Shown here one piece after another: positions 1-7,094 of a DNA stretch of 34,526 nt. The stretch is taken from contig CAMQVJ010000024.1 in the NCBI GenBank assembly GCA_947038175.1, positions 1 through 34,526 on the forward strand, given 5' to 3'. Made by a program: the position numbers and the translations under genes. The DNA comes from an uncultured Desulfovibrio sp. Lineage in GTDB: Bacteria > Desulfobacterota > Desulfovibrionia > Desulfovibrionales > Desulfovibrionaceae. Under the pieces are notes generated by a model, which worked only from the letters and a program-made list of their open reading frames with translations, had not been told where the DNA came from and did no database searches. The first letter of the stretch is position 1, and the number at the start of each line of letters is the position of its first letter.

Positions 1-107
1 GTCAGTGTACTTATGCTTTGCCCTATAACATAGTATGGCGGAAAAGTTTATGATAAGTTGATTCAGTATTATGAGTTGTTATCATTGCAACGTAATGGGA
101 GGCATTT

Positions 108-200
108 ATGAAAGAAAGATACACGTTCTTGCTCATGTGCGAAGTCAGAGTTATTACGATGAGCCAGCAGTCTATTGAGTTTATTTGGCGCATAAGCTAG
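108..200 (+). CDS. small ORF, 30 aa, hypothetical
   Basis: This short open frame starts with ATG five bases after a strong Shine-Dalgarno (GGGAGG) and ends at TAG. The product (MKERYTFLLMCEV... to WRIS) has no family I recognise. It lies beyond the terminator that ends the leftward gene set of the mobile element and reads toward it. The ribosome-binding site is the only positive evidence; the length is compatible with chance. It could be a real small protein of the element or the tail of a decayed gene. Confidence 0.3.
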   Translation: MKERYTFLLMCEVRVITMSQQSIEFIWRIS

Positions 201-302
201 GTGAGATGATTTTACAAATTGCGAAGAACAATGTTATTTTCTAACGCTATCTGCTCTTATTGTAGCTAAAAGAAATAACTGTTTCTTCATAAAATTAACA
301 AG

Positions 303-337
303 AAAAAGTGCTACAAAGTGATTTGTAGCACTTTTTT
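303..337. terminator. bidirectional Rho-independent terminator
   Basis: A 13-bp perfect stem (AAAGTGCTACAAA, 305-317) with loop GTGA pairs with 322-334. T-runs lie on the right of the plus strand and, through the A-run at 303-307, on the minus strand. It lies 20 bases past the stop of the DUF3987 gene and should end the leftward transcript; it can also stop rightward transcripts such as the small ORF at 108. Confidence 0.85.
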
Positions 338-356
338 GAACTAAATATATGTTATT

Positions 357-2294
357 TTAATACCACTTAAACCTAAAGAAGTCATGATGTAGCACAGCGG
401 TAAGGTCTCGTGCACCATTATCAAGAATTGTTAGTGCATTGTGTTGTTCTAGAAGCCGTAATGCATTATTAACTTCTTTTACCTTTATGTGAGAACGTTG
501 CTGGATAGTACGAGAACTAATACCTTCATTCCACAATTTTTCATCCCCTAAACCTGTATTGATACTCTGTAAGCAAGTAACAATCTTTTTGGCATTATCA
601 AATGCTTGTAGTCCACAGGGATCGTAAGCATATTTGATGTGAGGTAAAAGGTGTCTGCAAAGTGCAATGGATTGCTTCATCTCGTCCGCTGAAATCGCAG
701 AACAATGTGGTTTATCATTGTTCCATGCATGTATGCACCATGCAAAACGTACAGCTTGGCCATGTAGTTTTCGTAAGCATGGTTCCGCAGGACGGGGCAT
801 AGTGGGTATAATGTACTGTGTAACCTCTTGTTCAAACTGTTTGATAAGCTGGTATGCTTCTGGAGTAACTGTAGCCTCAAATCGTTCTGCATTAGCATCT
901 TGTGTGTGATATTCATTAAGCAAACGTGTAATGGTTTGATTGTAAGCATTGATACCGTTATTAGAAGGGATGGCATTGTTTGTAGCATTATGTCTACAAT
1001 AGAAATAAGGCATAAAACGTCCTGTAACACCAAGGTCATTTAATATGTCATTTTTATAGAAATCAATCGCTATACATGGTTGTACAAGATTAACCATAGA
1101 AAAGGCAGGGTGCTTTAGAGATACAGCTCTCGCGCTTGCACTCACATATGATTCTTGAGTATGTAGACGATTGAAGAGCTGAGGAGCTGCTTTTTTATCA
1201 AGCAAATGGCTTTGAAGCATACTACCCTCTGCCGTGATACAGCCTTGACATTCCCCTTGTTCTGATAATACCTTAGCAAGCGCTGTAGGCGTAGCATTAT
1301 CAATAAGAATTTGAATGAGGGATGCTTTTTTACTTAGGGTTAAATAACTCCCAATACTTTTTAGTCCATCGTCGGAGATTGTTTTGACACGTTCTATTGT
1401 CTCTTGATTTATGCCATCATTTTTAAACATGAAAGCAATATCGCGAGAAATTGATTTTAGAGATTCTTTTTCAATGAGCTTAGATTGTTTCGCTGTAAAT
1501 TCTATTTCTTCTTCTCGTCCGTTATTTTTACTAGAGCTAAAGTCCTCAAAAGGCTTACGTAGACTAGAAACAACGCCACTCTTTCTACTTCCTGCATCTG
1601 CAACTTGTAAAATCATACTAACTGCAGGTTCTAACCAGTTAGCATCAAGTCTGACTGAAACACGCCCCCATGTCGCAATGGAAATGCTAGAAAGGATTAG
1701 TATATCTATGCCTATAGCATCTAACCCTGTGCTAGTAGAGATTTCTTGCGCCGCGTCAATGAAGTTGTGTGGAAAATATAATGTTTCATTTGATGGAATT
1801 ACATTTGTTGTGAGTTGGGTAGGCTGTCTAAATAACACACTATTCCTTGCATATTGCACATTATCCAAGTGTTGCCTTTCTTCACGATTTTTCTTGCTTT
1901 CCTTTAGTGTGCGAAGCATGTAATTTTCATTTTCAAGTATACTGAGAGGATTGGGCGGAATAAATCCTGGAGCTTTAGGGAGCAGCGGAGAGTAGGGAAT
2001 ATTGGGTGTTGATGCGGCAAGCCATTGAGGTTGTAATACTTGTTGCGTGTTTATAGGAGTCATGTGAGACGTAGGGTGTTGCACCATAGGGTATTGCGTG
2101 TTATTAGGCTCAATACTTTCAGGATGTAATATAGTTTCATTAAAAATATCATGTGAAGGGTATGTGTTGGTAGGGCATACGTCATTGCATGAAACTGTTT
2201 GCAATGACTGCGTATTATTAGTGGAGTTATTCAAGGGCATAGAAGCTTTGCCACCATTTTCCATTGCAATGTCTACGAGATTATCAAGTCCCAT
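357..2294 (-). CDS. DUF3987-type mobile-element protein (YfjI-like)
   Basis: The product is 645 residues. I chose the internal ATG (MGLDNLVD) at 2294 because a strong GGAGG lies six bases upstream; the longer frame begins at 2336 without such a site. The N-terminal ~130 residues are rich in N, T, P and Q and look disordered. The region around residues 180-260 (FPHNFIDAA, LSSISIATWGRVSVRL, VADAGSRKSGVVSSLRKP) resembles DUF3987, a family of plasmid, phage and island proteins related to primase/helicase modules. AGSRKSG sits where a P-loop-like motif is expected but departs from the Walker A consensus. A replication or maintenance role in the element is inference from the family. It is the last gene of a leftward set and ends just before a terminator. 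Confidence 0.7.
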   Translation of the reverse strand: MGLDNLVDIAMENGGKASMPLNNSTNNTQSLQTVSCNDVCPTNTYPSHDIFNETILHPESIEPNNTQYPMVQHPTSHMTPINTQQVLQPQWLAASTPNIPYSPLLPKAPGFIPPNPLSILENENYMLRTLKESKKNREERQHLDNVQYARNSVLFRQPTQLTTNVIPSNETLYFPHNFIDAAQEISTSTGLDAIGIDILILSSISIATWGRVSVRLDANWLEPAVSMILQVADAGSRKSGVVSSLRKPFEDFSSSKNNGREEEIEFTAKQSKLIEKESLKSISRDIAFMFKNDGINQETIERVKTISDDGLKSIGSYLTLSKKASLIQILIDNATPTALAKVLSEQGECQGCITAEGSMLQSHLLDKKAAPQLFNRLHTQESYVSASARAVSLKHPAFSMVNLVQPCIAIDFYKNDILNDLGVTGRFMPYFYCRHNATNNAIPSNNGINAYNQTITRLLNEYHTQDANAERFEATVTPEAYQLIKQFEQEVTQYIIPTMPRPAEPCLRKLHGQAVRFAWCIHAWNNDKPHCSAISADEMKQSIALCRHLLPHIKYAYDPCGLQAFDNAKKIVTCLQSINTGLGDEKLWNEGISSRTIQQRSHIKVKEVNNALRLLEQHNALTILDNGARDLTAVLHHDFFRFKWY

Positions 2295-2343
2295 AATAGT
2301 CCTCCGTATGGCGGTGAGTATAATACTCACCGCCATACTGTTG

Positions 2344-2625
2344 TTATTTTAGTTTAATCGCAATATTAACTTCACCAAATGTAATATATACAGGTTGTGC
2401 GCAGTTTATGCTCTCAATTCTACCCAAAGCATCCGGTGAAGTTTCACCAATTTCTTTTATGGCAGCACTAAGCGAATTTAGCATTGATGCTTGATACTCT
2501 TCTATTGAGTTAAAAGTACCGCTGATAATTTCCATAGCAAAACTAGTTGCAGGTAGTTGTGTAGCTGTAGCACTATCATCCATAATTTCAGGTTGTAGTA
2601 CTTCGTTCTCATATGGATTAGTCAT
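2344..2625 (-). CDS. hypothetical protein, 93 aa, coupled to upstream gene
   Basis: The frame is open further upstream to 2709, but the start is most likely ATG at 2625 (MTNPYENEVLQPE), preceded by GGAG at good spacing. The start overlaps the stop of the upstream gene by eight bases (ATGACTAA), so translation is probably coupled. The protein is acidic in its first half and ends IKLK. I recognise no family. It lies 49 bases upstream of the DUF3987 start, so the three genes probably form one transcript. Confidence 0.6.
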   Translation of the reverse strand: MTNPYENEVLQPEIMDDSATATQLPATSFAMEIISGTFNSIEEYQASMLNSLSAAIKEIGETSPDALGRIESINCAQPVYITFGEVNIAIKLK

Positions 2626-3112
2626 TATTATTCTCCAAAGTAAAAGGTTGAATATAAATACCATTTTCATGACGCTCAACGCGAATAAATTTGGCTCCAT
2701 TAAGTTCAAATAGAGGCAGCTTACTTACTGGTGTTCCTGAGGGAACGACGTCATAAATGGGCTGTTGAATCTCATTTCGGAAATCAGTCATCATAAGCTT
2801 AGCAAAAACTTTATTCACAGCATCGAGTGAAACTCCTTCTGCTAGCGCAATCGCTTGCAACGGATCCCCAAGAAGTAAAGCTTTCTTTATACGTTCAGTA
2901 AGTTGTTTATTTTCAGCCGTAGTACGTTTCTTCTTACGGTCAGTATAGCTAGGTTCAGCAGGTAAAACTGCTGGTGTGGGAATTTGTGCCATGTTTGTGT
3001 TAAACACATTATTATCACTATTATTTCCACTATCGTTATTGTTAACAGCATGAGATCCATTGACGCCTGTGCTTACACCATCAAGTGGAGTAGCTTGTTC
3101 ATTAGAATTCAT
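2618..3112 (-). CDS. hypothetical protein with N-rich head, 164 aa
   Basis: I chose ATG at 3112 (MNSNEQ) with AAGGTG six bases upstream; a GTG at 3121 in the same frame is a weaker alternative. Residues 1 to ~45 are rich in N, S, D and T. A basic stretch follows (DRKKKRTTAENK), then a helical, HTH-like region (IKKALLLGDPLQAIALAEG, SLDAVNKVFAKL) and a compact C-terminal part. The basic helical region may bind DNA, but I do not recognise a family. It is coupled to the next gene by overlap and belongs to the leftward set of the mobile element. Confidence 0.6.
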   Translation of the reverse strand: MNSNEQATPLDGVSTGVNGSHAVNNNDSGNNSDNNVFNTNMAQIPTPAVLPAEPSYTDRKKKRTTAENKQLTERIKKALLLGDPLQAIALAEGVSLDAVNKVFAKLMMTDFRNEIQQPIYDVVPSGTPVSKLPLFELNGAKFIRVERHENGIYIQPFTLENNND

Positions 3113-3155
3113 AAAAAACACCTTATTATTTAGTATTTACAAGTTAGTAACTATT

Positions 3156-3226
3156 TGCTATCATCACCCGTGTTAAACAAGTGATGATAGCATATTTTCA
3201 TCCATCACCTAAGATTAGATGAAAAT
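3156..3226. repeat. two successive inverted repeats in an element intergenic region
   Basis: First pair: TGCTATCATCAC (3156-3167) and its exact complement at 3181-3192, 12 bp with a 13-base loop. Second pair: ATTTTCATC (3194-3202) and GATGAAAAT (3218-3226). CATCAC also recurs inside the second loop. They lie between the HTH gene (ends 3255) and the 164-residue protein (starts 3112). Possible roles are an operator, an origin-like structure, or a processing or attenuation site; neither repeat is followed by a T-run that would make it a normal terminator on the minus strand. Confidence 0.7.
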
Positions 3227-3254
3227 TTCTGAATCAATGGTTTGTGAAGTTGAT

Positions 3255-3539
3255 TTATTTAAACTCCCTCTCTTCTAGCGTTTTTACAGCTTTAATGCCG
3301 CCTTCCAGATAAAGCTGAAACCATTTAAGAAAAGATTCCTTCTCGTAAATAGCATTTCTGCCTTGTTGTACATAAGGAGGACCATCTTTCCCTAAGTTCG
3401 CAATAGTTCCTAAAGCAATTGCACCACCAAGGTATTTTGGGAGAACGCGGCGTGCAAAAATTGGTGGTAAACTTGTGCGGAGTGATTCCAAACATAGCTC
3501 AATAAAGCTATGCGTATTTCCAACGTGATTTTGTTCCAT
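3255..3539 (-). CDS. AlpA/excisionase-like HTH DNA-binding protein, 94 aa
   Basis: Residues ~33-72 match the pattern of short winged-helix DNA-binding proteins of the AlpA/MerR-like type found in islands: LPKYLGGAIALGTIANL followed by GKDGPPYVQQGRNAIYEK and then FLKWF. The GPP(Y/F) and R.A.Y.K pattern forms the wing in that family. AAGGAAG precedes the ATG. Proteins of this type serve as excisionases or as activators of integrase genes (AlpA of P4-like elements); here it lies in the same orientation as the integrase, two genes downstream. Family confidence is fair; the specific role is inference. Confidence 0.65.
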   Translation of the reverse strand: MEQNHVGNTHSFIELCLESLRTSLPPIFARRVLPKYLGGAIALGTIANLGKDGPPYVQQGRNAIYEKESFLKWFQLYLEGGIKAVKTLEEREFK

Positions 3540-3790
3540 AGTTACTTCCTTTATTTAATTTGGTGCACCCAGCTTTCTTTTAGGGCTTTTCTGTTTTTAA
3601 GTTTAGGACACCTTTTTAGAAAAAAAAGTGTCAAACAAAAGTTTGGTCTTGTAGTTGGTAGTATAGTGTTTGTCTTGCGTGTAAAGATTTCTTGAAGGGA
3701 GCTTTGAAAAGGATTGTGCAGAGGTTCCAACTTAAAACAAAAAAGGTGCCATTAGGCACCCTGTCATTACTTAAGAATTACAGTAATGTT
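3540..3790. other. intergenic region upstream of the HTH gene
   Basis: This gap of 251 bases holds the terminator of the upstream gene (3736-3760) and an AT-rich imperfect inverted repeat near 3607-3632 (GGACACC...AAGTGTC). It probably contains the promoter of the HTH gene, but I could not find a convincing -35/-10 pair. Plus-strand frames here have no ribosome-binding site or family signal. Confidence 0.4.
3736..3760 (-). terminator. Rho-independent terminator of the integrase transcript
   Basis: On the minus strand the stem GGTGCC / loop TAAT / GGCACC is followed by a run of T (the A-run at 3739-3744 on the plus strand). It lies 31 bases beyond the stop of the 369-residue gene. It should separate the integrase-369 aa transcript from the HTH-DUF3987 transcript. 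Confidence 0.75.
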
Positions 3791-4900
3791 TCATTTTTCA
3801 TTCATTGCGAACACTTCTCCTTCGTCAATACATTTCATAGCCAGTTTATACATTCTTCGAATGGTTCTCTCCTCAGATGAAATTGAATATTTCAGTAATT
3901 TACTATCTGTTAGCATTTTTATGGCTTCCGTTACATTTTCGGCATCATTGTGTTGTAGTTTATCCCAAATCCATAATCCAGCTAATCTCGATTCTCTATA
4001 GTTTGACCCGTATTTTCCTTTAGCTGTCTTATCATAAACTTTTGAGCAAAACTGAATTTCTTTGTCTGTCATTTTAATATTATGCTTTCGTTTTTGCTCA
4101 AAAAGAACCCATGCGATATGGTCTGAAATTTCATCAGTTACTTCTGCAATATCAAAGTCCTTAGCTAGAGTACAACCTGTAATTACAAAATCAGCAAATC
4201 GAGTGATAGTGCCCACCTTAACACCACCCGTTTGGGGTGGGTACTGGTCCCAGAACTGAGAACTATCTACAGACGGATTAAGTTTAGACTCCTGGAGTAC
4301 AGAATCTAAAATCTCATTAAACTTTGATGTTTGATTTAAAGTTTCAAATTCGATTATATTGGGTACTGTATGATCAAAATAAAAACAGCTCAATACCTCT
4401 TTAGATAAGGATTTATGCGCATATTTGTTCATATGATAATAAGGCGGAGGCGGTAGTTCGTCATCCATCTTTTTCATCAGCGTAGTCATATTTGTGGGAT
4501 CTAATAAATCATTAACAAAATAACAATATTCAAATGAGATATCATAAAAAAAACAAAGGATTTTATGAATATGGTCTTGAGCTAAAAAAGCATCTAAAGA
4601 TAAATGAGTAAGATTGAAATCCTCATGTCCTAATTGGTTTGATTCAAGCAACTTACAACAAAAATATCGTTGCACAATTATTATTATATCAGCTTCATTT
4701 GCAAGATAGAACTGCTTTACGTTATAATCTGTGGCATTTTGAAATTCTAACATAATGCTCGCAAAAGCATTATTCAATTCATGATATCGGCGATCACTCA
4801 TTACTTTTCTTTTAAAATATTCAGCACGGAAAAACTCTTTTTCTCGTGTACGTTGTTCGAAATTCTTTAATAATTCATCTTTGGAATTTTCTAAATTCAT
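3791..4900 (-). CDS. uncharacterised 369-aa protein in operon with integrase
   Basis: ATG at 4900 follows GGAGG with seven-base spacing, and this site lies in the last codons of the integrase; the gap between integrase stop and this start is two bases, so the two are co-transcribed. The protein is soluble-looking, without signal peptide or clear membrane segment. It has a helical, charged N-terminal third, an aromatic and cysteine-rich middle (QRYFCCKLL, ILCFFYDISFEYCYFVNDLL), a proline run (DDELPPPPYYH), and a helical C-terminal part with many K and E. I recognise no domain. Being cargo next to the integrase and att site, it may be an accessory gene such as a defence or regulatory factor, but nothing in the sequence shows this. 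Confidence 0.7.
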   Translation of the reverse strand: MNLENSKDELLKNFEQRTREKEFFRAEYFKRKVMSDRRYHELNNAFASIMLEFQNATDYNVKQFYLANEADIIIIVQRYFCCKLLESNQLGHEDFNLTHLSLDAFLAQDHIHKILCFFYDISFEYCYFVNDLLDPTNMTTLMKKMDDELPPPPYYHMNKYAHKSLSKEVLSCFYFDHTVPNIIEFETLNQTSKFNEILDSVLQESKLNPSVDSSQFWDQYPPQTGGVKVGTITRFADFVITGCTLAKDFDIAEVTDEISDHIAWVLFEQKRKHNIKMTDKEIQFCSKVYDKTAKGKYGSNYRESRLAGLWIWDKLQHNDAENVTEAIKMLTDSKLLKYSISSEERTIRRMYKLAMKCIDEGEVFAMNEK

Positions 4901-4902
4901 TT

Positions 4903-6048
4903 TTATTCCTCCAAAATTTTGATAGCATTCCTAAGTCCTTCGGGGCTTAGGTGGCTATACCTTTGCGTCATTGTTAAATCAGCGTGCCCCATAAGTTCTT
5001 TGACTTCATAAAGGCTCACACCGCCCTCCACTAGCCATGATGCGAATGTATGGCGTAGGGTATGAAAGCATACTCGCTGGCGAGGATCATCAATGCCAAC
5101 ATTGAATAATCTATCAGCAACAATTCTAAATGATTTTGATATTGATTTCAACTTATTTGCATTTTTATCTAAAAAAATCAATCCATTTGACGGCGGAATG
5201 TCTTCAAGTAGTTTGCGTACTCTTTTAGTCATAAAAGCATACCGATTTGCCCGTGCTTTTGGATCACGAATAAGGATCGTGTCTTGTTCAAAATTACAGT
5301 CTGTCCACGTTATTGAGGCTATCTCACCAAAGCGTAAACCGCAATCTAATGCTATGATGCATAGAGGGTAGGACGTCGGGGAGTGCTTTTCTAGTTCTGC
5401 AAGTAGGGTGATAGCTTCTTCTTTTGTTAAAAACCGTTGGCGTTTATTATCTCGCTTAGGTAGCGATAAAAATTTAACAGGGCAAATGCCTGTAATAAGT
5501 TGCTCCCTTGTGGCTAGAGTCCAAATTTGAGATATAACGGCGAATGCATAACGCATGGTTGCAGGCGATTTACCATTTTTAAGCATGTTTCGTTTTATTT
5601 GCTCCAGGTGCTTGGATGATAAATGTTCTAACGCAGTGCCTTTTATAACGGGTTCTAACCAATTTCGATAGAGCTGCTCTTCGGTTTTTATGCTTTTAGG
5701 GGCTTTATGTTGTTGTGTGGGTAAATAATGATTTATCCAAAAATCATGCAAAGAAATTCCTTGGTGAGATATAATTTCTTGCTTTTTTTGCTCTTCCTTT
5801 CTGCTTTGGGCAAGCGTTAGTGGCCCTATGCCTGTTCGTTTTGCTTCAATAAGTTTTGCGAGTGCTATGCGAGCCTTTTCAATCGTTATACCCTTTGAAG
5901 CCCAGCCTAAAGATTCTTGGTACATCCTTCCGTCGACAGAATATCTCAAGACAAAGTATTTATCTAATCTAACGCCATGTTTTCGAGTTGGGTGTTCTCG
6001 GTACCGAATGCCTTTTTCAACTTTTATCCATGTGTATTGTTGCGCCAT
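4903..6048 (-). CDS. tyrosine recombinase (phage/island integrase)
   Basis: The product is 381 residues. I chose ATG at 6048 (MAQQYTWIKV) because AAAGGAA lies at good spacing; the frame is open upstream to 6120, but that stretch contains the tandem repeats at 6085-6106. An N-terminal arm-binding (DUF4102-like or AP2-like) part (~1-80) is followed by a SAM-like core-binding domain (~95-190) and the catalytic domain (~205-381). Catalytic residues seen: R239 (LDCGLRFGE), H329-x-x-R332 (HTLRHTFAS), H355 (ELMGHADL) and Y364 (TQRYSHLS). All are intact, so the enzyme is likely active. It reads away from the tRNA-Lys fragment 171 bases upstream, the usual place for an island integrase. Confidence 0.95.
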   Translation of the reverse strand: MAQQYTWIKVEKGIRYREHPTRKHGVRLDKYFVLRYSVDGRMYQESLGWASKGITIEKARIALAKLIEAKRTGIGPLTLAQSRKEEQKKQEIISHQGISLHDFWINHYLPTQQHKAPKSIKTEEQLYRNWLEPVIKGTALEHLSSKHLEQIKRNMLKNGKSPATMRYAFAVISQIWTLATREQLITGICPVKFLSLPKRDNKRQRFLTKEEAITLLAELEKHSPTSYPLCIIALDCGLRFGEIASITWTDCNFEQDTILIRDPKARANRYAFMTKRVRKLLEDIPPSNGLIFLDKNANKLKSISKSFRIVADRLFNVGIDDPRQRVCFHTLRHTFASWLVEGGVSLYEVKELMGHADLTMTQRYSHLSPEGLRNAIKILEE

Positions 6049-6084
6049 ATCTTTTCCTTTGGAGACTAACATCTTCAAAAAGTT

Positions 6085-6106
6085 GTGCCAGTTTTGTGCC
6101 AGTTTT
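6085..6106. repeat. 11-bp tandem repeat, candidate integrase arm sites
   Basis: GTGCCAGTTTT occurs twice head to tail (6085-6095 and 6096-6106). The spacing of 11 bases is about one helical turn. The repeat lies between the integrase start and the attachment core, where arm-type integrase or excisionase sites are expected. Confidence 0.55.
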
Positions 6107-6147
6107 TTATCTGAAAGCACATTAAAAGTCGTGATTGATTGTTAAGG

Positions 6148-6176
6148 TTTATACGCTCAATACATTGAAAAATCAA
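6148..6176 (-). promoter_or_regulatory. sigma-70-like promoter of the integrase
   Basis: On the minus strand TTGATT (6176-6171) and TATAAA (6153-6148) are separated by exactly 17 bases. It lies ~100 bases upstream of the chosen integrase start and immediately inside the attachment core. The -35 matches at four of six positions and the -10 at five of six. Confidence 0.5.
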
Positions 6177-6218
6177 GTAAATATTTAGTCACAACGGTTC
6201 ACATCAAATCATATTAAA

Positions 6219-6268
6219 ACTGACTCTTAATCAGTTGGTTCGGTGTTCAAGTCACCGATGGTCCACCA
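6219..6268 (+). other. attachment site: 3' part of tRNA-Lys(CUU)
   Basis: The sequence folds as the 3' two-thirds of a tRNA: anticodon stem ACTGA/TCAGT with loop CTCTTAA (anticodon CTT, lysine), variable region TGGTT, T-arm CGGTG-TTCAAGT-CACCG, then the 3' acceptor strand ATGGTCC, discriminator A and encoded CCA. The expected 5' acceptor (GGACCAT) and D-arm are missing upstream; instead there is AT-rich element DNA. This is the 3' half left by site-specific integration into the tRNA gene, next to the integrase. Since the natural tRNA terminator follows it, this is the chromosomal junction distal to the restored tRNA, which should lie beyond the left end of the window. Confidence 0.85.
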
Positions 6269-6277
6269 GATATTTCA

Positions 6278-6313
6278 AAGGCTTACGAAGAATAACTTCG
6301 TAAGCCTTTTTTT
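6278..6313 (+). terminator. Rho-independent terminator of the original tRNA-Lys gene
   Basis: A 13-bp perfect stem (AAGGCTTACGAAG, 6278-6290), loop AATAA and its complement (6296-6308) are followed by a T-run. It starts ten bases after the tRNA CCA end and is evidently the terminator of the tRNA gene before integration. Confidence 0.9.
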
Positions 6314-6383
6314 GTTTTTGAGATTTGCCCCCCTACCTGTTCCCCGTTTTTACGTGAAGGAGAGTGTGAGCTGTCACTCAACA

Positions 6384-6423
6384 TGAGAATGGCTTGCAAG
6401 TGAGTTGAGAATGGCTATTCTCA
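6384..6423. promoter_or_regulatory. palindrome and repeated half-site, possible operator
   Basis: TGAGAATGGCT occurs at 6384-6394 and again at 6406-6416. The second copy continues into ATTCTCA, forming TGAGAAT-GGCT-ATTCTCA (7-bp perfect arms). Two copies 22 bases apart suggest binding by a dimeric regulator, but no gene start is close on either strand. Confidence 0.4.
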
Positions 6424-6439
6424 TTTAGCGTGACTACTA

Positions 6440-6706
6440 TCATTGCATAAGGATATCATGAAGCTCCTTTAGAACCTCATAAATATCATTATAGATGACG
6501 TGTGGGAGTTCTTTAGATACCTTATTATAAATTATATATTCATACGCTTCTGGTGTTCTATATTGCTTTAACGGGAGAGATGAATCTAATATTTTTCTTG
6601 CTAGCTCATGACCATTCATCTTTAATAAGTTTTTGTATGCGTTTAAAACAAATCCATTTTTAAGTTTTGCTTCTTCAATCTCACCAGAATAAAGAAATTC
6701 GCTCTT
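6440..6706 (-). pseudogene. 5'-truncated ORF remnant
   Basis: A minus-strand frame runs from a stop at 6707-6709 to TGA at 6440-6442 and would encode ~88 residues with good amino-acid composition (for example GEIEEAKLKNG, NGHELARKILD, YRTPEAYEYIIYNKV, YEVLKELHDIL). The only ATG (6617-6619) is internal, has no ribosome-binding site and would give 59 residues. I read this as the C-terminal end of a gene that lost its start. I do not recognise the family. The upstream border coincides with a 38-bp repeat (6727-6764), which suggests that a rearrangement removed the rest. Confidence 0.4.
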
Positions 6707-6726
6707 TTAGTCTTGTAGAGCACACA

Positions 6727-6764
6727 TAATCAAAGAAAAATTTGTGGATTGCTTATTGAAACTG
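6727..6764 (+). repeat. 38-bp direct repeat, copy 1
   Basis: This copy runs from TAATCAAAGAAAAATTTGTG to TTGAAACTG and matches 7826-7863 at 35 of 38 positions. Weaker similarity continues rightward to ACAGATT. Together the copies bracket the HdeA-like gene. Confidence 0.8.
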
Positions 6765-6986
6765 TGTAGAAAGGAACAGATTTGGAATGCATTATACTTG
6801 GAATTGGTATAAATATAAACACACTCAAAGAGGATTTCCACCCAAGAACTACACGACATCTGCACATCACTCTTTATCTAAACAGGTATATTTTATAACA
6901 TACTATAATTACTGACCTTGCTGCTTAAAGGTTAGAGATGTAACTGATGTAAATTAAGAATAAAAATAAATAGTATCACAAAACGC

Positions 6987-7015
6987 TTGAGTCTTGAGCA
7001 AATAAACATTATAAT
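6987..7015 (+). promoter_or_regulatory. sigma-70-like promoter of the HdeA-like gene
   Basis: TTGAGT (6987-6992) and a consensus TATAAT (7010-7015) are separated by 17 bases. The start codon of the secreted protein lies about 80 bases downstream. This is the best -10/-35 pair in the 6.3-7.1 kb interval. Confidence 0.6.
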
Positions 7016-7094
7016 TTTTAGTCCTTTATTATGCATGCAGTTGTAAAGATTGAGTGTGGAATTATGCAAAAACAATGTAACTTATGGGGAATTT

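Noticed and set aside
677-1039. Open frames of 70-120 codons on both strands within 660-1920
   Set aside because: They overlap the DUF3987 gene in other frames, have no ribosome-binding sites and show no family signal.
3510-4001. Plus-strand frames of 60-70 codons near 3.5-4.0 kb
   Set aside because: They are phenylalanine- and serine-rich shadows of the minus-strand genes or of intergenic AT-rich DNA, with no start signals.
6048-6120. Longer integrase start at 6120
   Set aside because: No Shine-Dalgarno at 6120, and the 24 codons overlap tandem repeats; the ATG at 6048 has a good site and a typical N-terminus.
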